DNA of 64,000 nt from Nostoc sp. PCC 7524 (GCF_000316645.1 NC_019684.1:1488001-1552000); one strand, 5' to 3'. Shown: positions 38,309 to 47,140, counted from the stretch's first letter. Notes: a model not told the origin generated them from the sequence alone. Translations and numbers: made by a program.

Positions 38309-38821
38309 CTACAAAAGTGCCAAATTGTTAATAATTAATAAGAAATCTCTCAGAATCTCTACCAAATTTTCTGGATGCAAAACTGGAACATGGACAAATA
38401 TACAATGTGCTGCCAGTTTATTTTGTCCTAAGTATTCCAGTACAGAATAATAAAGACCTTCGCAAACAAACTTACCGCAGTCGTCACTAATATCAGTTGC
38501 CTTTGCTCCCACCACTAATTGTTTGACATCAATTGTAGTTTGTAAAAAGCTTTCTCCCCGACTTGCACCAAGTTCTACACTTAACTTTTGCCGACTAGCA
38601 GCCATGCCACAACAAACAATGTAATCTGGTTGGTACTCCTCTATTTTTGCCATCACCCGGTAACTGGCCAGATCAATATTAACGGGTAACAGGCGCAAAA
38701 ATTTTAAATCATAGGGGAGTGATTCAAGTTTTATCACTTCAAGTAATAAAACATCCGAGGAATTTGACTGTTGATCATCGAGCCAAGTGTCAAAAGAAGT
38801 TAATAGTATTCTTTTCTTCAT
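38309..38821 (-). CDS. Pyrrolidone-carboxylate peptidase-like protein (peptidase C15)
   Basis: A 170-residue relative of pyroglutamyl peptidase I, which removes N-terminal pyroglutamate. Seen are the opening ILLTSFDTWLDD (family TGF.pF), VCCGMAASRQKLSVE with the family Glu, CGKFVCEGLYYSVLEYL with the nucleophile-region Cys, and FVHVPVLHPE with the catalytic His. It is shorter than typical enzymes (about 215) because of a reduced middle loop, so its activity is uncertain. It is divergent from hisH, with 58 bp between the start codons. Confidence 0.75.
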   Translation of the reverse strand: MKKRILLTSFDTWLDDQQSNSSDVLLLEVIKLESLPYDLKFLRLLPVNIDLASYRVMAKIEEYQPDYIVCCGMAASRQKLSVELGASRGESFLQTTIDVKQLVVGAKATDISDDCGKFVCEGLYYSVLEYLGQNKLAAHCIFVHVPVLHPENLVEILRDFLLIINNLALL

Positions 38822-38879
38822 CAGAAATATTATTTAGAATAGAAAAATACTCCATAAATAATTTACAAGGAACAGGTCA

Positions 38880-39515
38880 ATGCCAGTTATTGCGGTTGTA
38901 GACTATGACATGGGAAATTTGCATTCAGTTTGCAAAGGGTTAGAAAACGCGGGAGCCACTCCTAAAGTTACAGATTCCTATAAGGAATTAGCTCAAGCAG
39001 ATGCAGTTGTCTTGCCAGGAGTCGGCGCATTTGATCCCGCAATGCAACATATCCGAGCGCGAGATTTAGAACAACCGATTAAAGATACAATCGCATCTGG
39101 CAAACCCTTCTTAGGCATCTGTTTAGGACTACAAATTTTATTTGAATCCAGTGCTGAAGGAACTCAACCAGGATTAGGAATTGTGCGGGGAAAAGTACGG
39201 CGGTTTGTCCATGAACCTGGTATTACAATTCCCCACATGGGTTGGAATCAGCTGCAATTAACTCAACCAAAAAGTATTTTGTGGGAGCATTTGCCCCCTC
39301 AACCTTGGGTATATTTTGTGCATTCCTACTATGTTGACCCCATTGAGGCGCAAATTCGGGCAGCAACTGTTACCCACGGTACGCAAACTATCACAGCTGC
39401 CATTGCCCATGAAAACCTGATGGCAGTCCAATTTCACCCAGAAAAATCCTCTAACATTGGCTTGCAAATTCTGTCTAATTTTGTTTCCCAAGTACGGGAA
39501 AAAATCGCCGCATAA
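38880..39515 (+). CDS. hisH: Imidazole glycerol phosphate synthase subunit HisH
   Basis: A 211-residue glutamine amidotransferase subunit. It releases ammonia from glutamine for HisF in histidine biosynthesis and links to purine salvage through AICAR. The triad is visible: Cys81 in FLGICLGLQ, and His and Glu in MAVQFHPEKSS near residue 190. It starts with VIAVVDYDMGNLHSV, typical of the family. The ATG at 38880 follows AAGGAACAGGTCA. hisF is not adjacent. rsmD lies 155 bp downstream on the same strand. Confidence 0.95.
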   Translation: MPVIAVVDYDMGNLHSVCKGLENAGATPKVTDSYKELAQADAVVLPGVGAFDPAMQHIRARDLEQPIKDTIASGKPFLGICLGLQILFESSAEGTQPGLGIVRGKVRRFVHEPGITIPHMGWNQLQLTQPKSILWEHLPPQPWVYFVHSYYVDPIEAQIRAATVTHGTQTITAAIAHENLMAVQFHPEKSSNIGLQILSNFVSQVREKIAA

Positions 39516-39670
39516 TATTAAATTGAAACTTAGAGATTCGTCACTTGTCCTCAGTCATTATGTTTTTGCTACATAATATTGACTATTGACCCTTACAGGT
39601 TCGATAGTTGCTTTCCGACGCAAGGCGACAGGAACGCATTATCTCACTATTGACTGTTGACCATTGACAA

Positions 39671-40225
39671 ATGAGTCTAAGAATTTACGGGAATCGCCAA
39701 ATTAAAACTTTACCAGGGCAAGAAACTCGACCCACCAGTGCGCGGGTTAGGGAAGCAGTTTTTAATATTTGGCAGGGAGAAATAGCAGGTTGTCGCTGGC
39801 TAGATTTATGCACCGGGACTGGTTCAATGGGTGCAGAAGCTTTGTGTCGAGGGGCAAATCTAGTAATCGGTATTGAAAAATCAAGTCGAGCCTGTGCCGT
39901 TATTCAAGAAAATTGGCAGAAATTGGCACACGATGAGCAGCAATGGCGAATATTGCGCGGTGATGTCATCCAGCAGCTAAAGAACTTATCAGGGCAGCAG
40001 TTTGACAAGATTTATTTTGACCCACCTTATGCTAGTGGATTATATCAGTCAGTATTAGAAGCGATCGCTCACCATCAATTATTAGATCCCAACGGTGAAA
40101 TCGCTGTTGAGCATAATCCCCAAGCATGGACAGATATAGCAATTCCTGATTGGGAGATTTGTCGCGAAAAGGTTTACGGTAACACAGCCCTAACTTTCTA
40201 CCGCATTGGGGAATCAGGGGAGTAG
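39671..40225 (+). CDS. rsmD: 16S rRNA (guanine966-N2)-methyltransferase RsmD
   Basis: A 184-residue class I SAM-dependent methyltransferase. RIYGN opens the protein. PTSARVREAVFNIW and WLDLCTGTGSMGAEALCRGA follow, the latter the SAM-binding motif I, and FDPPYASGLY is the (N/D)PPY catalytic motif. It modifies G966 of 16S rRNA in the assembled 30S subunit. The length is normal. GTAGGGA repeats follow the stop codon. Confidence 0.93.
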   Translation: MSLRIYGNRQIKTLPGQETRPTSARVREAVFNIWQGEIAGCRWLDLCTGTGSMGAEALCRGANLVIGIEKSSRACAVIQENWQKLAHDEQQWRILRGDVIQQLKNLSGQQFDKIYFDPPYASGLYQSVLEAIAHHQLLDPNGEIAVEHNPQAWTDIAIPDWEICREKVYGNTALTFYRIGESGE

Positions 40226-40281
40226 GGAGTAGGGAGTAGTAAAGCTTTCCCCTTCTCCCTCATCCCCTACTCAGAACTCAA

Positions 40282-40395
40282 TCAACCACCCAACTCATTG
40301 GGGCGCTTGTATTGTTTGTAGGCGGCGTAAAACAACCCAGAGAGGGTAACGACAATCAAACCAAGAACAATGCCTGAAAGCAGGGGTTCAACCAC
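40282..40395 (-). CDS. petG: Cytochrome b6f complex subunit 5, PetG
   Basis: A 37-residue reading frame starting with GTG at 40395-40393 and ending TGA at 40284-40282. The protein is a single membrane helix: [20 protein letters not shown], then [17 protein letters not shown]. It is nearly identical to PetG of other cyanobacteria and plastids. PetG is needed for assembly and stability of the cytochrome b6f complex in the thylakoid membrane. AGGAGAT lies 7 nt upstream of the GTG and decides the start. It is divergent from cytM, with about 210 bp between the starts. Confidence 0.95.
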   Translation of the reverse strand: MVEPLLSGIVLGLIVVTLSGLFYAAYKQYKRPNELGG

Positions 40396-40605
40396 TTTAA
40401 ATCTCCTGTTTACGATTATTCAAAATTCATTTCCTGCTTTTGATTTTACCAAATTGGGGATGAATCCCGCTTCATACAATGTTTTTGGGGAATGGCTAAC
40501 CAGGACAAAAGTCGTAGATGTGCTTGCAGACAGCATCAAGAACTTTTAAGCTATGTGTAGGAAATGAAAATTTTTGAAAACAACTAGACTTTTACAGCAC
40601 AACTT

Positions 40606-40980
40606 TTGGATAACCAGCTTACTAAACCTGAAAATCTGATTCAGCAGATCGTTTTATTGGCTCTAGCGATACTGCTAGTGGTCTTTTTGGGCTTTTTTGG
40701 TGTTGAGATGGTGCGAGCCTCCGACCCATATGTCAAGAGTGTTCTGGCATTGAAAGGAGACCAAATACAAGGACACGCTATATTTCAAATCAATTGTGCT
40801 GGCTGTCATGGTTTAGAAGCAGATGGGCGAGTAGGCCCTAGCTTGCAAGGTGTTTCTAAACGCAAATCCAAGTATGGACTAATTGATCAAGTCATTAGTG
40901 GTAAAACGCCGCCAATGCCCAAATTCCAACCCAGCACTCAAGAAATGGCAGACCTTTTGAGTTATTTGGAGAGTTTATAA
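40606..40980 (+). CDS. cytM: Cytochrome cM
   Basis: A 124-residue c-type cytochrome starting with TTG. A single N-terminal hydrophobic segment (about 14-34) serves as a membrane anchor or signal. Haem attachment is Cys64-Ala-Gly-Cys67-His68. VGPSLQGVSKRKSKYG and the axial-ligand loop ISGKTPPMPKF (Met104) follow. The C-terminal QEMADLLSYLESL matches CytM of Synechocystis closely. CytM is thought to modulate photosynthetic and respiratory electron flow in darkness and stress. The 3' end overlaps the convergent gene by 19 bp. Confidence 0.9.
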   Translation: MDNQLTKPENLIQQIVLLALAILLVVFLGFFGVEMVRASDPYVKSVLALKGDQIQGHAIFQINCAGCHGLEADGRVGPSLQGVSKRKSKYGLIDQVISGKTPPMPKFQPSTQEMADLLSYLESL

Positions 40981-41318
40981 CCTTGTAGGCAGTTGATATT
41001 CAGTTCCTGCTTATTTCCTAGCCATAGAGCGTGTGCTGTATGGTCTGTGACATCATCACCCGTCTCAGGGTGGACGAGAATATCTAACCCCTCACGGTTC
41101 AGCATTAGCCAAGGTACGACTTGAGGAAATTGGTTTGGTGAGAAGGCGACTTGATACATGGATTTTGGATGTGGCCCAATAGGCTGATCATGCCAGCGTC
41201 CAAGCTGCACTTCAAATCTAGCCCCTAATCCTTCCCGTATCCTATCGGCAATTTCACGAGTCTCGGTATCGTAGTAAACATGAGCGTGAAACCCAGTGAT
41301 GATGCTGTTTTCTTTCAT
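40962..41318 (-). CDS. DOPA 4,5-dioxygenase family protein
   Basis: A 118-residue protein of the small DOPA-4,5-dioxygenase-like family. GFHAHVYYD carries the metal-ligand-type His pair, and GPHPKSMYQVAF, ILVHPETGDDVTDHTAHALWLG holds the rest of the conserved His set. Fungal and plant relatives open the ring of L-DOPA; in cyanobacteria the substrate is not known. The ATG at 41318 is the only good start. The stop region overlaps the convergent cytM by 19 bp. The membrane-protein gene upstream reads in the same direction, with a 52-bp gap. Confidence 0.85.
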   Translation of the reverse strand: MKENSIITGFHAHVYYDTETREIADRIREGLGARFEVQLGRWHDQPIGPHPKSMYQVAFSPNQFPQVVPWLMLNREGLDILVHPETGDDVTDHTAHALWLGNKQELNINCLQGYKLSK

Positions 41319-41370
41319 TACCGTTTTTGCTGAGTTGATCGAATCAGAATTTCAGTCAGTTTCTTGAAAA

Positions 41371-42051
41371 TTAACTTGTGATTGATTGTTGCTGACTGGG
41401 TGTTAACTCTACACTGATTTCTGGCAACGAGGGACGGACAGACAAATAAATCAAGGGGCCGAATAGGGGAATGAGAGCAAATAACCAGAAAACCTGCTGA
41501 TTTTGCCAGTCACGACGCACCATATCATCTCTCAATAATGCCGGAAATAATAGGCAAAGTAGGCAAAAATCTAGACTCATGACATGGATAAAGCGGCTAG
41601 TTTGCCACTGTTGGATAAAGTTATGCCAATCTCCTTCACGTAAACCATAAGTGACTAGAATCGTCGCCGCCACAGTGAGAACAATACCAGTCACACGGGA
41701 ATCTAGCAGCTTAATCAAGGCGTTTTTTGACCCCATAAACTGTTGATTCGGTTCCCGTAAAGCTAAATAGGGTAATAAAGCAAATGCACCAACAGCAAAA
41801 GATGCAGTCGCAAATAACCAAGCGGGTAGTTTTTGCCCTCTGCCATCAATAAATAGTAATGCACTATAAATCATAGGCCAGATACCCATGAGGTTGAATA
41901 GTGCTATGACTAAGGGATTAATACCTTGCCACTGACCAATAGACAGATTTTTAATTAGCTCCCAGGTATCGGGACTATCGGTCGGCGCAAACACAAAAGC
42001 ATAAATGATGAATCCTAGCCACAGCACCCCAAAGGCAATTTTTCTGACCAT
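41371..42051 (-). CDS. Conserved membrane protein
   Basis: A 226-residue polytopic membrane protein with six or seven hydrophobic helices, starting MVRKIAFGVLWLGFIIYAFVF. Other helices include LVIALFNLMGIWPMIYSALLF, abbreviated here, and FWLFALIPLFGPLIYLSVRP. Similar proteins occur in cyanobacteria and plastids, to my knowledge without a known function. It sits 12 bp downstream of hrcA on the same strand and is probably co-transcribed with it and with the dioxygenase-like gene. Confidence 0.65.
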   Translation of the reverse strand: MVRKIAFGVLWLGFIIYAFVFAPTDSPDTWELIKNLSIGQWQGINPLVIALFNLMGIWPMIYSALLFIDGRGQKLPAWLFATASFAVGAFALLPYLALREPNQQFMGSKNALIKLLDSRVTGIVLTVAATILVTYGLREGDWHNFIQQWQTSRFIHVMSLDFCLLCLLFPALLRDDMVRRDWQNQQVFWLFALIPLFGPLIYLSVRPSLPEISVELTPSQQQSITS

Positions 42052-42063
42052 GATTTGATGTAA

Positions 42064-43161
42064 TTAACTGAAGGCTTCTGAGAGATAATCAGCCGCAGCC
42101 GTGACAACTGCGATCGCACTTTCGTAATCAAGGCGTGTTGGCCCCAAAACTCCCACACTCCCTAATGGGACTGCACCTCGGCGATAGGTAGAAGAAATCA
42201 AGGTACAAGTACGTATCGGTTCTAATGGGTTTTCTGAGCCAATACGCACCGTTACTTTTGGTTTGTTCGTATCTTCCGCCTCTGGCTCCTCAAAGATTAA
42301 TCGCCATAGTTGCTCTTGTTCTTCTTCCAATAGTTGAATAATTGTTTGCACTTGCTGGAGTTGAGAAAATTCTGGCTGACGCAAAACCTCGGCTACACCC
42401 CGCACCATAATCTGTGTCGCGGTTGGTGCTTGTGTGCGGTGAGCTAGTTCTGCTACAGAATCTTTCAGGAACTCCCCATAAAGTTGAAATTCCCGATCTA
42501 ACTGACTCCAGTCTAAGTTGCTGATTTCTAACAGACTTTGACCCCGTAAGTGACTATTCAAAAAGTTAGAAACAATCTGCAACTCCCGATCAATTACTTC
42601 TGGATCAGGTTTTGTTTCTTGTCTGGTTGGGGGCAAATCCATCAGCTTAGAATGGGTTTCATAACCATCCATCACCACAATTAGCATGATCCGTCCCGCT
42701 TCAATCTGCATTAATTGCAGATGTCGCACAACGGCTGTATTGGTTTGCGGCATGGTAATCAAGCTAATACACCCACTCAAGCTAGCTAAAATCTGTGCTG
42801 CTCCTTGCAAGAGAATCTCTAAGCTCCAATCTTCCCAGTGAAGACGCTCTTGAAGTGACAATTCTACCTTTTTTGTCAGGGCTTCCGTTCGCGTAGCGTC
42901 TCGCCAAGAGGGTGTAATTAGCTGGTCAACATAAATGCGATAACCTGAGTCAGAAGGTACTCGTCCGGCAGATGTATGTGGTTGGTACAATAACCCAGAT
43001 TTTTCTAGTACGCCCATCACATTGCGGATTGTGGCTGAACTAACACCCAGGTCGTACTCCTCGACCAAAGCTTTTGAACCAACAGGCTCTGCCGTAGCTA
43101 TGTAATGACGTACCGTTGCCCAAAGTATATGCTGTTGTCGATTTGTCAACTGGACTTGCAT
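42064..43161 (-). CDS. hrcA: Heat-inducible transcription repressor HrcA
   Basis: A 365-residue repressor that binds CIRCE operators of groE and related heat-shock genes. It has the N-terminal winged helix ([49 protein letters not shown]), then a GAF-like domain ([14 protein letters not shown]), and a C-terminal dimerisation part with [11 protein letters not shown]. Residues 85-94 ([10 protein letters not shown]) are encoded by a dispersed repeat (42886-42902) inserted in frame between the wing and the next helix. No CIRCE element was found near its own start. A membrane-protein gene follows after 12 bp. Confidence 0.93.
   Translation of the reverse strand: MQVQLTNRQQHILWATVRHYIATAEPVGSKALVEEYDLGVSSATIRNVMGVLEKSGLLYQPHTSAGRVPSDSGYRIYVDQLITPSWRDATRTEALTKKVELSLQERLHWEDWSLEILLQGAAQILASLSGCISLITMPQTNTAVVRHLQLMQIEAGRIMLIVVMDGYETHSKLMDLPPTRQETKPDPEVIDRELQIVSNFLNSHLRGQSLLEISNLDWSQLDREFQLYGEFLKDSVAELAHRTQAPTATQIMVRGVAEVLRQPEFSQLQQVQTIIQLLEEEQEQLWRLIFEEPEAEDTNKPKVTVRIGSENPLEPIRTCTLISSTYRRGAVPLGSVGVLGPTRLDYESAIAVVTAAADYLSEAFS
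42886..42902 (-). repeat. Dispersed repeat core inside hrcA
   Basis: On the minus strand GAGACGCTACGCGAACG is identical over 17 bp to the intergenic copy at 46071-46087 and close to the GAGACGCTTTCAGCGAACG copy near 63833. Here it lies in the coding sequence and is translated as RDATRTE. Confidence 0.8.
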
Positions 43162-43622
43162 AGGGTTTCTTTGACAGAAAGCAAACTTTTAATCAAGGTT
43201 TGAAAAGATTATTTGAATTAAATGCAAATAAATTAACAATAGTTAATTAAAATCATTAAATATCTAACTCTATTGTAACGACTAACATTACAGTCTTAAT
43301 CCCACATTTTCGTCTAGCAGGGGTTTAAAGAAAAAATATTGATTTAAAGATGTTATTAAGTTTCTCAGTATTATCCCATAATTATATTAAATAAATTGTA
43401 TTTGAAGATACTTATTTTTAGTTGATAATTTAGCCTTATTTATGGTATTGCCCATCTCCAGGGAAAATACAGTCTCTATTCACAGTGCTGTTAGTGATAG
43501 CGCGGCGTTTAGCCGATGCTGTTACTTAGTAGGGCGCGTCAATACGAATAATTTCTAGGTATTTCCAGGTTTTGTCTGACTGACGCACCCTACATAGGGG
43601 ATATTTTTTGATTTGGAAGTCC
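43162..43622. other. Intergenic region upstream of hrcA
   Basis: A 460-bp gap. The part next to hrcA (43162-43440) is very AT-rich and should contain its promoter. The rest holds the GCGTCA element copy 2 (43529-43592). No further gene or RNA was recognised. Confidence 0.5.
43529..43592. repeat. GCGTCA-inverted-repeat element, copy 2 (MITE-like)
   Basis: TAGGGCGCGTCAATACGAATA to CTGACGCACCCTA, 64 bp, matches 34982-35044 in length, ends and downstream flank. It ends 30 bp from the rhodanese stop codon. Confidence 0.65.
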
Positions 43623-43982
43623 CTAATACTGGGGAATTGAACGGTCAACTAAGATAGAGTAAGCATCAATACCGCCCGAAATATTTTTGACATTGGTGAA
43701 ACCTTGAGCAAGTAACCACTGGCACATTTGGGCAGAACGGATGCCATGATGACATAGTACAAGAGTTTCAGCATGAGGATTAAGCATAGCCGGAACTTGA
43801 TCTGCCCACTGGGAAAACTCACTCAGAGGCAGATTTACAAAGCCATTAATACTAGCAAGTGATAATTCTTGGGGTTCACGTACATCTATTAACTGAATAC
43901 TTGCATCATTTTCAGCCAGACGTTGTGCTAGTTCCTCTACACTAATTTGAGAGATGGGTTGACCAGAAATATTCCCTGTCAT
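43623..43982 (-). CDS. Single-domain rhodanese-like protein
   Basis: A 119-residue cytosolic sulfurtransferase-type domain. LIDVREPQEL is the entry motif, Cys77 in LVLCHHGIRSAQ is the active-site loop, and GFTNVKNISGGIDAYS is the C-terminal signature. The loop CHHGIRS is that of GlpE-like or molybdopterin-related rhodaneses, which transfer sulfane sulfur to cyanide or a protein acceptor; the natural acceptor is unknown. Single gene. Confidence 0.88.
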   Translation of the reverse strand: MTGNISGQPISQISVEELAQRLAENDASIQLIDVREPQELSLASINGFVNLPLSEFSQWADQVPAMLNPHAETLVLCHHGIRSAQMCQWLLAQGFTNVKNISGGIDAYSILVDRSIPQY

Positions 43983-44076
43983 GTGGTTTTGATAAACAGT
44001 CCAATATCATTTATGGTGACAGAAAACCTGGAACCTAGCATAAGTAATCTTGCTTAAAAGCGCCCTACCAGGGGGA

Positions 44077-44253
44077 AGGCAATAGGCAATAGGCAACAGG
44101 TAACAGGTAACAGGTAACAGGTAACAGGTAACAGGTAACAGGTAACAGGTAACAGGTAACAGGTAACAGGTAACAGGTAACAGGTAACAGGTAACAGGTA
44201 ACAGGTAATAGGCAATAGGCAATAGGCAATAGGTAACAGGTAATAGGCAATAG
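44077..44253. repeat. TAACAGG heptamer array (about 17 copies) with AATAGGC flanks
   Basis: A nearly perfect tandem array of CAGGTAA/TAACAGG units runs from 44092 to 44203. AATAGGC units lie on both sides. Because 7 is not a multiple of 3, every frame becomes a low-complexity LLPVTCY-type repeat; these are not genes. A CCCCAGT array (44276-44309) follows. Confidence 0.9.
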
Positions 44254-44275
44254 TCCTGCTCCCCTGCTCATTCCT

Positions 44276-44309
44276 AGTCCCCAGTCCCCAGTCCCCAGTC
44301 CCCAGTCCC
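44276..44309. repeat. CCCCAGT heptamer repeat
   Basis: Five tandem CCCCAGT units of the STRR1 class, about 50 bp upstream of the DUF3352 gene. Confidence 0.8.
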
Positions 44310-44358
44310 TAATTTTCTGGTTAAATGGCTGTAAACCGTTGTTTTAGATAGGTCTATT

Positions 44359-46014
44359 GTGAACACACAACGCTCAGTCTCCGGTTTTCTGATAGCTGGT
44401 GCGATCGCTTTGGTTGTCATTGCGATCGCAGGCTTTTACTGGTTGTTTGCCAAAAGTCCGGTTAGCCTCATTGCTTCTACCTCCCAGTCTGGTGCTGCTA
44501 TTTTTGTGTCAAAACTAGCACCAGCGACAGTTTCGTTGTTGGCAAATCCAGAACGCTTACAGGCTTTGGAAAGTGCTGGAGAAATATCTAAACTCAAAAC
44601 CAGTTTATTAGCTCAAAGTGGTTTAGATTATCGCCAAGATATTCAACCCTGGCTAGGAGAGGAAATTACACTGGCTGTTACCACCTTAGATATTGATCGT
44701 GACTCCGAAAACGGTAAGCAGCCAGGATATCTCATGGCTCTAGCCACCAAGAAACCAGAAAAAAGCCGTGAGTTTGTGGAGTTATTATTCTCTAAGCGGG
44801 TTTTAGCTGGAGCTAATCTAGCAACTGAAGAATACAAAGGTGCGAAACTTCTCTACGATGACGCACAACCAGAGCTAGAACCCTTAGCTAGTGCAGTAGT
44901 TGATGGCTTTGTTTTGTTTGCCAATGATCCTAGAGTGTTGCGTGATGCTATTAATAACGTCCAAGCCCCTGATTTAAATTTGACGAGTTCTCCCCAATAC
45001 CAAAAAGCCACCCAACAGCTACCTAAAGGCTCTTTAGCTGTAGCCTTCTTCAATCTCCCCATATTGGCACAATGGCAAGGGTTAGATTTACCAGAACCAA
45101 CCTACGACAGTCAAATTTTTGCTCTGACATTGAATCCTCAAGGACTGTTAGCCGAAACTACATTCTTAGCTGCAACCGAAGTCTCACCCACTTCTGCACC
45201 ATTATCTCAACTTGTGGGAGCATTACAATATATACCCACCTCAGCCGGGTTGGTGATTTCTGGTTCTCATTTGAGCAATTTGGGTGACAGCGATTTAGCC
45301 AAACTCTGGATACAAGCAAAAACAGCCATTTCTGGTTCAGGAACTGATGTAATTTCCCGATTAATCAAACCAATACAAGATGTTGAAAAAAGCTGGAGTA
45401 TCAACTTAGAACAAGATATATTTAGCTGGGTACAAGGAGAATATGCTCTAGCACTCATCCCCCATGCAGGACAAACAACTCCTGGCTGGATTTTTGTCAC
45501 AGAAAAACTAGAAACTGTACCAGAAGGAATTGCACGTTTAGATGCGATCGCCTCATCTCAAGGACTAAATACTAATTCTTTACGTTTCAATGAGCAAAAA
45601 GTTACCGCTTGGACAGATTTAATTGCCAATACTCAAAAAAACGATACTCCAGAGCATCCATCATTCACTGTTGAAGCCAAAGTCAAAGGCATACATACAA
45701 CCCTAGGAAATTATGAAATCTTTACCTCTGACCTAGAAACAATTAATGAAGTTTTTACAACCAAAGATAATTCTTTCCTCAAAAACCGTAATTTCCAAAA
45801 GACTATTGCGGCTTTTCCCGAATCCAATCAAGGTTATGTGTATCTTGACTGGAACAAAAGCCAAAATTTATTAGAGCGTCAACTACCAATTTTGAAGCTT
45901 GTGGAAGTAGTTGGTAAATCCTTTTTTGAGAAACTGCGATCGCTCACTTTTAGTAGTTATGGGAGTGACACAGGAACTCTCAAAGGCGGGATTTTCTTCC
46001 AACTTGATCATTAA
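44359..46014 (+). CDS. DUF3352 family membrane-anchored protein
   Basis: A 551-residue protein that starts with GTG. One N-terminal membrane segment (about 9-29, FLIAGAIALVVIAIAGFYWLF) anchors a large periplasmic or lumenal domain. The body has the DUF3352 pattern: AAIFVSKLAPATVSLLANPERL, cut here, WLGEEITLAVT, ALATKKPEKSREFVELL, and the C-terminal FEKLRSLTFSSYG and GGIFFQLDH. The family is widespread in cyanobacteria and of unknown function. No catalytic motif is apparent. Single gene with repeats upstream. Confidence 0.75.
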   Translation: MNTQRSVSGFLIAGAIALVVIAIAGFYWLFAKSPVSLIASTSQSGAAIFVSKLAPATVSLLANPERLQALESAGEISKLKTSLLAQSGLDYRQDIQPWLGEEITLAVTTLDIDRDSENGKQPGYLMALATKKPEKSREFVELLFSKRVLAGANLATEEYKGAKLLYDDAQPELEPLASAVVDGFVLFANDPRVLRDAINNVQAPDLNLTSSPQYQKATQQLPKGSLAVAFFNLPILAQWQGLDLPEPTYDSQIFALTLNPQGLLAETTFLAATEVSPTSAPLSQLVGALQYIPTSAGLVISGSHLSNLGDSDLAKLWIQAKTAISGSGTDVISRLIKPIQDVEKSWSINLEQDIFSWVQGEYALALIPHAGQTTPGWIFVTEKLETVPEGIARLDAIASSQGLNTNSLRFNEQKVTAWTDLIANTQKNDTPEHPSFTVEAKVKGIHTTLGNYEIFTSDLETINEVFTTKDNSFLKNRNFQKTIAAFPESNQGYVYLDWNKSQNLLERQLPILKLVEVVGKSFFEKLRSLTFSSYGSDTGTLKGGIFFQLDH

Positions 46015-46070
46015 TCAATTAGGGGACACGGCAAATTTCGCCAGTTCCCCTTGTCAAGTCGCTTTTCTAC

Positions 46071-46087
46071 GAGACGCTACGCGAACG
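46071..46087. repeat. Dispersed repeat core, intergenic copy
   Basis: GAGACGCTACGCGAACG, preceded by TTTTCTAC, lies downstream of the DUF3352 gene. It is identical to the core found inside hrcA. Confidence 0.75.
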
Positions 46088-46232
46088 CTCCAATTCAAAA
46101 TTCAAAAAAGGTCATGTATTAACGGGATCTCACTGTGAAATACTGAATTGAATAATTTAAAATTTTTCCTATTGGCCAAAAACTCGTTTAATTAATTATT
46201 TCGGTGTCCATCCCATAGAGCATCAAAATCAC

Positions 46233-46838
46233 TCAACGAGGTAGGATGTCATCAAGTTGTAGGTGTAGATTAGGCAAAATCCCAGAAGCGATCGCCTCAC
46301 CAAGACGGTACTGCTGCTGGTAGTAGTCCTCACCACTCAACTGACAAACTGTAAAAGTCGGTTGTTTCGGTCTACCGATAAAAGCTACCCCACCGAGTCC
46401 TCGATAGTCGGCAATCCAGTATTCAGGGATTCCTAAAAGGGCGTATTCTTCAACCTGGCGAGCGTAATCAGTTTCCCAGTTGGTGCTAACTACTTCGACA
46501 ATGAGTTTGACTGAACGGCCGAGAGTGATTACTGGTTCTTGCTGCCAAAGGGGTTCACTGGAAAGAACAGTTTCATCCAGAACCACAATATCTGGTCTCC
46601 GGGCAGTCATGGCATCAGCAAAGGGGCGAATCAGGCAAGTCCTAGGAATAAACCAAGGGAGTTGCGCGTTGGTAATAGCAATACCGATTTTGGTCGCTAG
46701 TTTGCCGCCGACAGTTTCATGGGAGCCTGTGGGTTCCATATCAACTAATTCTCCGTCAGCCAGTTCGTAGCGAGGGTTGTCGCAGTATTGGTCAATAAAA
46801 TCCTCAAAGGTGAGAAGTTTTGATGGTGCATGAGTCAT
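46233..46838 (-). CDS. Uma2 family (DUF820) endonuclease-like protein, copy 3
   Basis: 201 residues. LTFEDFIDQYCDNPRYELADGE starts the domain in separate strands, and GKLATKIGIAI, RRPDIVVLDE, KLIVEVVSTNWETDYARQVEEYALLGIPEYWI complete the Uma2 pattern (Asp, Glu-x-Val, and Glu-Tyr-Trp-Ile). It belongs to a different subgroup from copies 1 and 2: its C-terminal part has EYWIADYRGLGG, typical of the longer Uma2 type. Single gene. Confidence 0.85.
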   Translation of the reverse strand: MTHAPSKLLTFEDFIDQYCDNPRYELADGELVDMEPTGSHETVGGKLATKIGIAITNAQLPWFIPRTCLIRPFADAMTARRPDIVVLDETVLSSEPLWQQEPVITLGRSVKLIVEVVSTNWETDYARQVEEYALLGIPEYWIADYRGLGGVAFIGRPKQPTFTVCQLSGEDYYQQQYRLGEAIASGILPNLHLQLDDILPR

Positions 46839-47140
46839 GAAACTGTATCCTATAACAGCGATTTACTGACCTCTGAATGACCAAATGACGCAGATGTTCA
46901 GGAAGATTTGATTTACTACATATATTAATCCGCTTTGATTGGTGATAGTGCCTCAATATAGCGATCGCACCTGGAAATATTCCAAGTTCCCATGACGGAG
47001 AGGGCAGAAAAGAATCTCAAATTCCTTTATATCAGGCAGCACATTATGAAAGTGGCATACATAAGACACAAATTACCGGAATGGCTTAATTAGAATATGT
47101 GTATAAGATCACTACTATAAGAGCCTCAAGGAGGGCTACT
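46839..47140. other. Intergenic region upstream of the exported protein gene
   Basis: A 300-bp gap between divergent genes. I see nothing beyond one partial HIP1 site (46960-46968) and the good Shine-Dalgarno AAGGAGGG at 47127-47134 of the gene that follows. Confidence 0.5.

Noticed and set aside
44007..44271. Frames made of LLPVTCY-type repeats
   Set aside because: They arise from the TAACAGG heptamer array, which is open in several frames; no start or homology supports a gene.
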